Positions 1 to 5,417 of a DNA stretch of 7,507 nt are shown here, piece after piece; the first letter of the stretch is position 1; every line of letters begins with the position of its first letter. The position numbers and the translations under genes are program-made. A model generated the notes under the pieces. It had not been told where the DNA came from, did no database searches, and saw only the letters and a program-made list of their open reading frames with translations. Source of the stretch: Clostridiaceae bacterium (GTDB taxonomy: Bacteria; Bacillota_A; Clostridia; Acetivibrionales; Acetivibrionaceae); NCBI GenBank assembly GCA_012513545.1, contig JAAZCB010000850.1:1-7507 (forward strand). Direction: 5' to 3'.

Positions 1-5
1 CGATG

Positions 6-40
6 AAAGATAGGACTGTTGTCCTATCTTTTTATTTTTT
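6..40 (+). terminator. Intrinsic terminator of the upstream gene
   Basis: A perfect 11-bp stem (6-16 with 21-31, AAAGATAGGAC / GTCCTATCTTT) encloses a TGTT tetraloop and runs straight into a T-rich tail up to position 40. This is a textbook rho-independent terminator reading rightward. It closes a gene lying left of the window and isolates the dcw cluster from read-through. Confidence 0.9.
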
Positions 41-63
41 TCTAGGAAATTTTAAAAATTAAC

Positions 64-92
64 TTGATTATTACTTGGTTTTGGACTACAAT
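64..92 (+). promoter_or_regulatory. Sigma-A-type promoter of mraZ-rsmH
   Basis: TTGATT (64-69) and TACAAT (87-92) are separated by exactly 17 bp, close to the TTGACA/TATAAT consensus. The predicted transcription start is near 99-100, so the AAGTGG boxes that begin at 101 lie in the first transcribed bases. A promoter just upstream of mraZ is the usual arrangement of dcw clusters. The assignment rests on sequence match only. Confidence 0.7.
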
Positions 93-100
93 TGAATTAG

Positions 101-146
101 AAGTGGTGGAAAGTGGAGTGAAGTGGTGGATGGTACCAAAAAAGTG
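101..146 (+). promoter_or_regulatory. Candidate MraZ operator (phased AAGTGG boxes)
   Basis: AAGTGG occurs at 101, 111 and 121, exactly 10 bp apart and so on one face of the helix. A fourth partial box, AAGTG, lies at 142, 21 bp after the third; the 131 slot reads TGGTAC and is degenerate. MraZ proteins of E. coli and Mycoplasma are known to bind three or four short G-rich direct repeats about 10 bp apart upstream of their own gene. The position immediately downstream of the promoter suggests repression by blocking RNA polymerase. Binding here is inferred. Confidence 0.75.
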
Positions 147-157
147 AGGTGAATTAG

Positions 158-589
158 TTGTTTTATGGTGAGTACCAGCATTCGGTTGATGTGAAAGGCC
201 GGGTTATTGTACCTTCTAAGTTCAGAGATGGATTAGGTGAAAAATTTATTATAACCAAAGGTCTTGAAAACTGCCTGTTTGCATACTCATCAGAAGAATG
301 GGCTAATCTCGAAGCAAAAATAAAGTCACTTCCATTCACAGATAAGGATGTCAGAGCTTTTGTAAGGTTCTTTTTTGCAGGGGCAAGCGAATGCGAGGTA
401 GACAAGCAGGGAAGAATACTTGTACCCCAGAATTTAAGAGATTATGCGGGACTTGAAAAGGATGTGTACATAATAGGGGTCTCAAACAGAGTTGAAGTAT
501 GGGATAAGAATAAATGGGAAAACTATTTTGAAGATGAAAACATGAGCACAGATAAGATTGCAGAAAAGATGTCCATGTTGGGAATATAA
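158..589 (+). CDS. mraZ: Transcriptional regulator MraZ
   Basis: MraZ is a small DNA-binding protein that forms a ring-shaped oligomer and controls its own dcw cluster. The 143 residues hold two SpoVT-AbrB half-domains, each with the family's D-x-K/Q-GR signature: D11, K13-G14-R15 followed by VIVPSKFR, and D82, G85-R86 followed by ILVPQNLR. Length is typical of the family. The start is TTG at 158, because the protein then begins MFYGEYQHS, matching the conserved MraZ N-terminus; a GAGGTGA ribosome binding site (146-152) lies 5 bases upstream. That site overlaps the last partial operator box, so MraZ binding could also affect the region around the ribosome site. It is first in the unit, 29 bases ahead of rsmH. 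Identity is clear; its autoregulation here is inferred from the operator-like repeats. Confidence 0.96.
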   Translation: MFYGEYQHSVDVKGRVIVPSKFRDGLGEKFIITKGLENCLFAYSSEEWANLEAKIKSLPFTDKDVRAFVRFFFAGASECEVDKQGRILVPQNLRDYAGLEKDVYIIGVSNRVEVWDKNKWENYFEDENMSTDKIAEKMSMLGI

Positions 590-618
590 TAATAAGTTCC
601 GGGAGCGTATAAATATAA

Positions 619-1560
619 ATGATTTTTGAGCATAAACCGGTTTTATTATCCGAAGTTATTGAAAATCTTGATATAAAGCCGGGCGGGGTATACATAGACG
701 GTACTGTCGGTGGTGCAGGCCATTCAACTGAAATCTATAAGAGACTTGGCGAGAAGGGTATTTTGGTGGGACTTGACCAGGACGAATTTGCACTTGAAAC
801 ATCCCGCAAGAGACTTTATGAATTGAATAAAAAATCAAGAATAATTCTTGAGAATATAAATTTCAAAAGCATTAAAGAAGTTTGTCTTTCTAATAATTTG
901 GAAGCTGTTGACGGAATACTGCTCGACCTTGGGGTATCGTCACACCAGCTTGATGAGGCGGAGAGAGGGTTTAGTTACAACAAAGATGCCCCGCTTGATA
1001 TGAGGATGGACAGAAGGTCAGGGTTTTCAGCAGAGACCCTGGTTAATGAATACAGTTTCGAGGATATTAAAAATATTATCCGTGATTACAGTGAAGAGAA
1101 ATGGGCCGCAAGAATTGCAGAATTTATTGTGGAAAGAAGAAAAGAGGCAAGGATTCGGACAACCGGTGAACTGGTGGATATAATAATGGCAGCTATTCCG
1201 GTTGCTGCAAGAAGAGAAGGTCCTCACCCCGCAAAAAGGACGTTTCAGGCACTCAGGATAGCAGTTAACGATGAACTTGGGATATTGAAAGGCACTATTG
1301 CTGACGGGGTATCGGTTTTAAAGCCGGGTGGAAGGTTTTTGATTATAACCTTTCATTCACTAGAAGACAGAATTGTAAAGACAGAATTTTTAAGGCATGC
1401 AAATCCTTGTACATGTCCACCGGAATTTCCGGTATGTGTATGTGGAAAGAAGCCTTCGGCACAGTTGGTAACAAGAAAGCCTTTGACGGCTTCAAAAGAG
1501 GAGCTTGAGATGAATCCAAGATCAAGAAGTGCGAAGCTCAGAGTTTTAAAAAAAATATGA
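619..1560 (+). CDS. rsmH: 16S rRNA (cytosine(1402)-N(4))-methyltransferase RsmH
   Basis: RsmH (MraW) is the cytoplasmic SAM-dependent enzyme that methylates N4 of C1402 in the 16S rRNA decoding centre. The 313 residues are full family length. Visible motifs, in order: the SAM-binding loop DGTVGGAGH (27-35), GLDQD (51-55), DGILLDLGVSS (98-108), RGFSY (116-120), PLDMRMD, the long conserved stretch GPHPAKRTFQALRIAVNDEL, FHSLEDRIVK and the C-terminal NPRSRSAKLRVLKK. A cysteine-rich segment (CTCPP...CVCG) near the C-terminus is common in Firmicute homologues. The ATG at 619 gives the expected MIFEHKPVLL start. The nearest ribosome binding site, GGGAG (601-605), is rather far (13 bases). The gene probably shares the mraZ transcript. 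No U-tracted terminator follows it. Confidence 0.97.
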   Translation: MIFEHKPVLLSEVIENLDIKPGGVYIDGTVGGAGHSTEIYKRLGEKGILVGLDQDEFALETSRKRLYELNKKSRIILENINFKSIKEVCLSNNLEAVDGILLDLGVSSHQLDEAERGFSYNKDAPLDMRMDRRSGFSAETLVNEYSFEDIKNIIRDYSEEKWAARIAEFIVERRKEARIRTTGELVDIIMAAIPVAARREGPHPAKRTFQALRIAVNDELGILKGTIADGVSVLKPGGRFLIITFHSLEDRIVKTEFLRHANPCTCPPEFPVCVCGKKPSAQLVTRKPLTASKEELEMNPRSRSAKLRVLKKI

Positions 1561-1567
1561 TTTTGTT

Positions 1568-1584
1568 CCCGGAGCATTTCCGGG
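1568..1584. other. Short GC-rich hairpin after rsmH
   Basis: CCCGGA (1568-1573) and TCCGGG (1579-1584) form a perfect 6-bp stem around the loop GCATT, 8 bases after the rsmH stop. The downstream bases are A-rich rather than T-rich, so it does not look like an intrinsic terminator on the + strand. It could protect the 3' end of the mraZ-rsmH message. Confidence 0.45.
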
Positions 1585-1598
1585 TATAAATAAAAAAA

Positions 1599-1900
1599 AC
1601 TAAAGACAAAATAATAAAAAAACTAAAGATAAAGTAATTAAATACTAAAGAAAAAGAAATTAAATACAAAAGACAAAGTAATTTAAAAACAAAAGAGAAA
1701 GTAACTAAAAAACACAAAAGAAAATTTTACAAAAGACAAAAGGTTTTAAAAAATTATCAGGCATCAAGTAAGAGTCATCTTACAGGTATTATACGGAAAC
1801 TTACAAAAGATAAAAATTTAAAGTACAAAAGAATTATTAAACACAAAAGACAACAATTGAACACAAAGTAAAAAGAGAAAAAACGCAACGATACAAAGGA
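1599..1900 (+). repeat. Degenerate ~22-bp A-rich direct repeat tract
   Basis: A unit close to ACAAAAGACAAAGTAATTAA recurs. Its leading ACWAAAG or ACAAAG core starts at 1599, 1622, 1644, 1666, 1689, 1714, 1729, 1803, 1825, 1843, 1863 and 1893. Spacings in the first block are 23, 22, 22, 23, 25 and 15. After a 74-bp step they are 22, 18, 20 and 30. Positions 1591-1740 are 102 A, 24 T, 12 G and 12 C by hand count, so the strands are very unequal. The break (about 1745-1800) holds a small hairpin, GTAAGA/TCTTAC (1768-1783). Spacings are not multiples of three, which argues against a repetitive protein. Copies are diverged and lack unique spacers, so it is not CRISPR. Function unknown; bending of DNA or an unstructured leader or trailer RNA are possibilities. 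Confidence 0.7.
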
Positions 1901-1913
1901 TAAAGCTGTAAAA

Positions 1914-2045
1914 CCGGTAGTTAAATTATCATGCCGGAGCAGGTTACCTGATTGGGAACATGCTATTTACAGAAAGGTATTATTTGAAGTACTTTTATTA
2001 TTCCGGGAGGGTATGCATTTTCAAAAAAACGCTAGCCCCCGGAAT
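1914..2045 (+). other. Non-coding stretch with GC-rich hairpins
   Basis: In an otherwise AT-rich gap this part holds three possible stems. CCGGTA (1914-1919) pairs with TGCCGG (1932-1937). CAGG (1940-1943) pairs with CCTG (1947-1950) around TTA. ATTCCGGG (2000-2007) pairs perfectly with CCCGGAAT (2038-2045) around a 30-base loop. None is followed by a run of T. The first two resemble in passing the end of a c-di-GMP-I aptamer, but the rest of that aptamer is missing. It may be a structured RNA segment of unknown type; no gene is evident. Confidence 0.35.
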
Positions 2046-2101
2046 TATTGTCTGTATTATGTTCTTAAGGGGAGAATAATTTCTTATCAGTTTGCGTAGC
2101 A

Positions 2102-2130
2102 TTGAACATATATAATTTATGGTTTATAAC
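2102..2130 (+). promoter_or_regulatory. Candidate sigma-A-type promoter for ftsL
   Basis: TTGAAC (2102-2107) and TATAAC (2125-2130) are 17 bp apart, four and five matches of six to consensus. A start near 2137 would give ftsL a leader of about 185 bases that contains the strong inverted repeat at 2143-2184. The -10 overlaps the outer arm of the nested inverted repeat. AT-rich DNA yields such matches by chance, so this stays a candidate. Confidence 0.4.
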
Positions 2131-2208
2131 ATTTATGATGCCAATATTTTAAGCAGAATAAAGGCATTTTAAGCTTAAAATATTAGCTCTTTCTAAACAT
2201 AAACCATA
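2118..2208. repeat. Nested inverted repeat (two stems)
   Basis: The inner arms, AATATTTTAAGC (2143-2154) and GCTTAAAATATT (2173-2184), are a perfect 12-bp match, extended by two more pairs after one mismatch (2140-2141 with 2186-2187). The outer arms, TATGGTTTAT (2118-2127) and ATAAACCATA (2199-2208), are a perfect 10-bp match, and weaker pairing continues outward to about 2106 and 2220. The loop side also holds a 16-bp palindrome, ATTTTAAGCTTAAAAT (2166-2181), which competes with the inner stem. This could be a structured leader RNA, a binding site for a dimeric protein or a decayed mobile element. No transposase or target duplication is visible. Confidence 0.65.
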
Positions 2209-2239
2209 TAGTATGAATATTTTGCTCGATTTACTTGAT

Positions 2240-2277
2240 TTGCAGCAAATGCTGCGACATGTATTTAATTTTTGTTT
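2240..2277 (+). terminator. Terminator-like hairpin in the ftsL leader
   Basis: TTGCAGC (2240-2246) pairs with GCTGCGA (2251-2257), seven pairs including one G-T, around the loop AAAT. A T-rich stretch follows after six bases (2264-2278, interrupted by AA and G). The gap before the T tract makes it a weak terminator at best. TTTGC at 2221-2225 could pair with GCAAA at 2245-2249 and open the hairpin, so an attenuator is conceivable. This is inference from base pairing alone. Confidence 0.3.
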
Positions 2278-2321
2278 TCACTTATGTGATAGGGAATAAA
2301 ATGTGTGAGAGGTGAATACAA

Positions 2322-2810
2322 ATGATAAAGGATAAAGGCTATGTACATGGTACAGCAGCTGAAAAACTAGGTTATGATATTTATGAAGAAAATAAGGTAC
2401 TCAAAGCTAAAAGGCATCAGAGGAGCAATAATAAGATCAAACTCAAAACTGTTCTGATGATTTTTATATTATTCTCTTTTGGTTGTATTGTTATGTACAG
2501 ATATGCCCTTATAACCGAGACGAACTATAAAATTGAGAAGAAACTGTTGGAGTATAATGAAGCTAAAAACAATAATATCAGGTTAAAGGTTCAAATAGAC
2601 GAAGATGTGAATAGTTTAAAGATTGAAGAAAAGGCAGTTAAAGAGCTTGGAATGCATAAGCCTGATAAATACCAGATTACATACGTTAAAGTTCCAAGAA
2701 ATGATTTTACTTTTGTTTCAGAAGAGGCAATACAGGAAAAAAGGAAAAATTCAAATGTTTTTGAGAAGCTTGTGAGTGATGTCAGCAGCCTTATGAAACT
2801 GATAAATTAG
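2322..2810 (+). CDS. ftsL: FtsL-like cell division protein (FtsL/DivIC family)
   Basis: A 162-residue bitopic membrane protein of the divisome. FtsL normally pairs with DivIC/FtsB outside the membrane and helps activate septal peptidoglycan synthesis. The first 40 residues are cytoplasmic and rich in lysine and arginine. One membrane segment spans about 41-60 (VLMIFILFSFGCIVMYRYAL). A charged helical region about 63-105 is likely coiled coil. The family's conserved tail is seen in AVKELGMHKPDKYQITYV (105-122). The C-terminal 40 residues are variable. The ATG at 2322 has an excellent AGAGGTGA site (2308-2315) six bases upstream. It sits where ftsL is expected, between rsmH and the class B PBP, but 761 bases after rsmH and 326 before the next gene, so it is probably transcribed separately. 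Sequence in this family is poorly conserved; position and architecture carry the call. Confidence 0.85.
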   Translation: MIKDKGYVHGTAAEKLGYDIYEENKVLKAKRHQRSNNKIKLKTVLMIFILFSFGCIVMYRYALITETNYKIEKKLLEYNEAKNNNIRLKVQIDEDVNSLKIEEKAVKELGMHKPDKYQITYVKVPRNDFTFVSEEAIQEKRKNSNVFEKLVSDVSSLMKLIN

Positions 2811-2851
2811 AATAAGCGATAAATTGAGGAATGTGAAGTATTATAGCTGAG

Positions 2852-2892
2852 TAATAAAAAGCTTCGGGACATCGAGTCCCTTGCTTTTTGCC
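2852..2892. repeat. Palindromic repeat, copy 1
   Basis: A 41-bp unit that recurs 66 bp downstream with only two differences. It folds as AAAAAGC (2856-2862) with GCTTTTT (2883-2889), then GGGAC (2866-2870) with GTCCC (2876-2880) around ATCGA, with a small TTC/TT internal loop. Because it starts with A5 and ends with T5 it could terminate transcription in either direction. It begins about 40 bases after the ftsL stop. Confidence 0.8.
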
Positions 2893-2894
2893 TG

Positions 2895-2911
2895 ATTTCC
2901 CTTCGGGAAAT
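2895..2911. other. Hairpin between the two palindromic repeats
   Basis: ATTTCCC (2895-2901) and GGGAAAT (2905-2911) form a perfect 7-bp stem with the three-base loop TTC. It lies exactly between the twin repeats, adding to the row of hairpins after ftsL. No T tract follows. Confidence 0.6.
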
Positions 2912-2917
2912 GGCTCA

Positions 2918-2958
2918 TAATAAAAAGCTTCGGGACATCGAGTCCCTCGCTTTTTCCC
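2918..2958. repeat. Palindromic repeat, copy 2
   Basis: Near-identical to 2852-2892; the two changes are T to C at 2948 (internal loop) and G to C at 2956 (just outside the stem). Pairing is AAAAAGC (2922-2928) with GCTTTTT (2949-2955) and GGGAC (2932-2936) with GTCCC (2942-2946). Both changes leave the stems intact, suggesting either recent duplication or selection on the fold. The left arm of copy 1 can also pair with the right arm of copy 2. Confidence 0.8.
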
Positions 2959-2981
2959 TCTTTCACTTCGTTCGAAAGAGG
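2957..2981. other. Hairpin abutting copy 2
   Basis: CCTCTTTC (2957-2964) pairs with GAAAGAGG (2974-2981), eight pairs around a nine-base loop. It starts at the end of the second palindromic repeat. No T tract follows. Confidence 0.6.
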
Positions 2982-2992
2982 TTAAATAAATT

Positions 2993-3021
2993 AAAAGTTT
3001 GCCTAACAAGCAAACTTTTTT
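2993..3021 (+). terminator. Intrinsic terminator after ftsL
   Basis: AAAAGTTTGC (2993-3002) pairs perfectly with GCAAACTTTT (3010-3019) around the loop CTAACAA, and the T run extends to 3021. The stem is AT-rich at its base but has the form of a rho-independent terminator. It follows four other hairpins and directly precedes a promoter, so it probably ends the ftsL transcript before spoVD. Confidence 0.75.
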
Positions 3022-3042
3022 AAAAGAAATTTTTGTTGAGGT

Positions 3043-3071
3043 TTGTATTTTTTTAAGTGCAGTATTATAAT
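3043..3071 (+). promoter_or_regulatory. Sigma-A-type promoter of spoVD-murE-murF
   Basis: TTGTAT (3043-3048) and a perfect TATAAT (3066-3071) are 17 bp apart. The predicted start near 3078 gives a leader of about 60 bases. I saw no CATAnnnT box of the kind used by sigma-E in this gap, although spoVD of Bacillus subtilis is under sporulation control. Its place just after a terminator strengthens the case. Confidence 0.65.
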
Positions 3072-3136
3072 GATTTATTGATGTAAAGGATTTTACCAAT
3101 ATTATTTGCAAATGAGTTTTGGGAGGAGAGATTTGT

Positions 3137-5311
3137 ATGGCAGGACCAGGTTTGCTGATAAAGAAAAGATTGCTAATTATTTTGATGGCCTATTCTTTTA
3201 TTATATTAGCTCTGCTGTTCAGGGTCGGCTGGCTGCAAATAGTAGAAGGCAGCAAGCTTCAGGAAAAAGCTTTTGAGCAGCATAACCGGGACAGGGAAAT
3301 AACTCCAAGGAGAGGCTCGATACGGGACAGAAACGGGAAGGATCTTGCCACAAGTATAACTGTTGAAAGGATAGTTATAAATCCCCAGGAGATAACATCC
3401 GAGCCTGTAAAAAGAGACCAGGTTGCTCAGAAGCTTGCTGAAATCCTTGAACTTAATAAGGAAGATGTGCTTAAGAAAATAAACAAAAAGAATTCCAGCT
3501 ATGAAATAATAAAAAAAAGAGTGGATAAGGAAAAAGGTGATCAGATCAGATTATGGAGGACCGAGCAAGCTGTTTCCGGAATATATATTGATGAAGATAC
3601 AAAACGTGTTTATCCCAATGGTAATCTTGCATCCCACATTGTAGGCTTTGTAGGCGAAGACAACCAGGGACTCGGCGGAATGGAAATCATGATGGAAAGC
3701 GAGCTTAAGGGAGTCCCGGGTATGATACTGAGCGAAAAGGATGCCAGAGGGCGTCAGATGCCTTTTTACCAGGAAAAAAGGATTGATCCACAGGATGGGT
3801 TGAATGTTGTACTTACCATTGATGAAACCATTCAATACTTTGCAAACAAGGCAATTGATAAGGCTATAGATGATAATAAGGTTGCAGACGGAGCTGTTGC
3901 AATTGTTATGGACCCAAGAAACGGTGATATACTGGCTATGGTTTCCAAGCCTGACTTTGATCTTAACCAGCCAAGAGCATGTCCACCTGGAGAAGATCCT
4001 GCAACGTGGAAGGGAACTACCAACGAAGACATAGAAAAACTGGCAAAAACAGTGTGGAGAAACAAGTGTGTTTCAGACACTTATGAGCCAGGGTCAACCT
4101 TTAAGGCCATAACTACTGCCGCAGGCTTTGAGGAAGGGGTTGTAACCCCGGAAACGATGACAAGTGATAAGACCATTACTGTATTAGGTAAAAATATAGA
4201 TTGCTGGAAGCCTAATTTTCATGGGACAGAACCCTTCAGGGAAGCGGTATATAACTCATGTAACCCTGCTTTTGTAAAGGTTGCCCTTGATCTGGGGGTA
4301 GATAAATTCTATAAGTATCTAAGGGCTTTCGGTTTCTATGAAAAGACCGGCTTGCCGCTTCCTGGAGAAGCAGTTGGACAGTTTCATGCAAAACCTACAG
4401 AATTGGATATGGCTACTGCGTCCTTCGGGCAAAGATTTACCTGTACGCCTATACAGCTTATTACAGCTTATGGTGCGATTGCAAACGGTGGAACTCTTAT
4501 GAAGCCTAGGCTGATCAAAGAGCTGGTTGATGATGAAGGGAATGTGGTTAAGAAGTATGAGCCTCAAGCCATAAGAAATGTAATATCAAAACAGACCTCC
4601 GATACACTCAGGGATGTTCTTGAAGGCGTTGTGTCGGTGGGGACAGGTAAGAATGCATATGTAAAGGGCTATAGGGTTGCAGGTAAGACCGGTACCTCAC
4701 AAACCACAGTAAACGGTGTTTACGTAGCGTCATTTTCAGCCTTTGCGCCTGCAGCTAATCCGGTTGTTTGTGTACTTGTGGCACTATTTAATCCTAAAGG
4801 TGATACATATTACGGAGGTCAGATAGCAGCTCCGGTGGCAGGAAAGATTGTTGAGGACACTCTTAACTATCTTGAGGTTGAAATGGATTATACAGACCAG
4901 GATAAGAAGTTGATGCTTGTTGAAGTAGCTGTTCCAGATATCAGGGACAAAACGGTTGCCCAGGCCCAGGCCGCGCTTAAAGAGCTGGAATTGGATTATA
5001 TAATTGAAGGGGATAGCGTTGATAAGAATACTGCGATAGTAAAGGAGCAAATGCCAAAACCAGGTGCAAGGATTTCAAAGAAGTCTGTTGTGATACTATA
5101 CACATATAAACCTGATAAAGAGGTCATGGTAAAGGTTCCGGACCTTAGCAACAAGACTATCGATGAAGCTGTCGAAACCCTTGGAAATCTAGGACTGAAT
5201 GTGAAGGTTAACGGTCTGGGGACTGCTGTGGGTCAAAGTGTTGAAGCAGGTAAAGAGGTGCCAAAGGGAAATGTTGTTGAAGTTGAATTCAGGTTCTTTG
5301 ATACTGACTGA
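3137..5311 (+). CDS. spoVD: SpoVD-type class B penicillin-binding protein with two PASTA domains
   Basis: A membrane-anchored D,D-transpeptidase that cross-links peptidoglycan outside the membrane, in spore cortex or septum. ATG 3137 (724 residues) is preferred: GGGAGGAGAG (3121-3130) is well placed for it, while the in-frame TTG at 3119 overlaps that site. One N-terminal membrane anchor covers about 11-30. A PBP dimerisation domain (about 54-220, with RRGSIRDRNG) is followed by the transpeptidase domain (about 250-575) with S320-T-F-K323, S374-C-N376 and K517-T-G-T520. Two PASTA domains follow (about 595-657 and 662-719). Cysteines 356 and 375 lie 19 apart, as I recall for the redox-sensitive pair C332/C351 of Bacillus SpoVD, which favours spoVD over the division enzyme pbpB. 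B. subtilis has both genes here; this window has one. It has its own promoter and lies 106 bases before murE. Confidence 0.9.
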   Translation: MAGPGLLIKKRLLIILMAYSFIILALLFRVGWLQIVEGSKLQEKAFEQHNRDREITPRRGSIRDRNGKDLATSITVERIVINPQEITSEPVKRDQVAQKLAEILELNKEDVLKKINKKNSSYEIIKKRVDKEKGDQIRLWRTEQAVSGIYIDEDTKRVYPNGNLASHIVGFVGEDNQGLGGMEIMMESELKGVPGMILSEKDARGRQMPFYQEKRIDPQDGLNVVLTIDETIQYFANKAIDKAIDDNKVADGAVAIVMDPRNGDILAMVSKPDFDLNQPRACPPGEDPATWKGTTNEDIEKLAKTVWRNKCVSDTYEPGSTFKAITTAAGFEEGVVTPETMTSDKTITVLGKNIDCWKPNFHGTEPFREAVYNSCNPAFVKVALDLGVDKFYKYLRAFGFYEKTGLPLPGEAVGQFHAKPTELDMATASFGQRFTCTPIQLITAYGAIANGGTLMKPRLIKELVDDEGNVVKKYEPQAIRNVISKQTSDTLRDVLEGVVSVGTGKNAYVKGYRVAGKTGTSQTTVNGVYVASFSAFAPAANPVVCVLVALFNPKGDTYYGGQIAAPVAGKIVEDTLNYLEVEMDYTDQDKKLMLVEVAVPDIRDKTVAQAQAALKELELDYIIEGDSVDKNTAIVKEQMPKPGARISKKSVVILYTYKPDKEVMVKVPDLSNKTIDEAVETLGNLGLNVKVNGLGTAVGQSVEAGKEVPKGNVVEVEFRFFDTD

Positions 5312-5417
5312 CAAGAAAAGGAGAAAATCGGATTCACTCGCAATAACATATGAATTAAACATAAACTATGAATTATATAGTAAAAAAATAGATATTCTAT
5401 TACAGGGAGGTTTTGTC

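Noticed and set aside
1568..1600. Intrinsic terminator of rsmH
   Set aside because: The 6-bp hairpin is followed by A-rich, not T-rich, sequence; kept only as a hairpin.
1599..1900. CRISPR array
   Set aside because: Units are diverged, directly abutting and lack unique spacers of constant length; no cas gene is near.
1863..1960. c-di-GMP-I (GEMM) riboswitch
   Set aside because: Only the last part bears a loose likeness. The first helix, the GNRA-capped stem and the CAGGGCAAA core are absent.
2013..2099. Small frame starting at ATG 2013 (28 codons)
   Set aside because: The GGGAGG upstream is only two bases from the ATG, too close for use; it lies in the loop of a hairpin and has no recognisable product.
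2791..3111. Minus-strand frame of 106 codons across the ftsL-spoVD gap, with a repeated GTRCPEAFYY peptide
   Set aside because: The peptide repeat only reflects the twin palindromes, whose 66-bp offset is a multiple of three. The frame has no ribosome binding site, crosses five hairpins and runs into the end of ftsL.
3119..3136. TTG at 3119 as the start of spoVD
   Set aside because: It overlaps the GGGAGGAGAG ribosome site that is correctly spaced for ATG 3137, and the added residues carry no family sequence.
5238..5417. N-terminal extension of murE by 60 codons into spoVD
   Set aside because: The extension overlaps the conserved second PASTA domain of spoVD in another frame, and ATG 5418 has an ideal ribosome site and the expected MurE N-terminus.
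5312..5417. Separate promoter for murE
   Set aside because: I saw CATAAACT, which fits a sigma-E -10 pattern, but no properly spaced -35 partner and no good sigma-A pair; chance match in AT-rich DNA.
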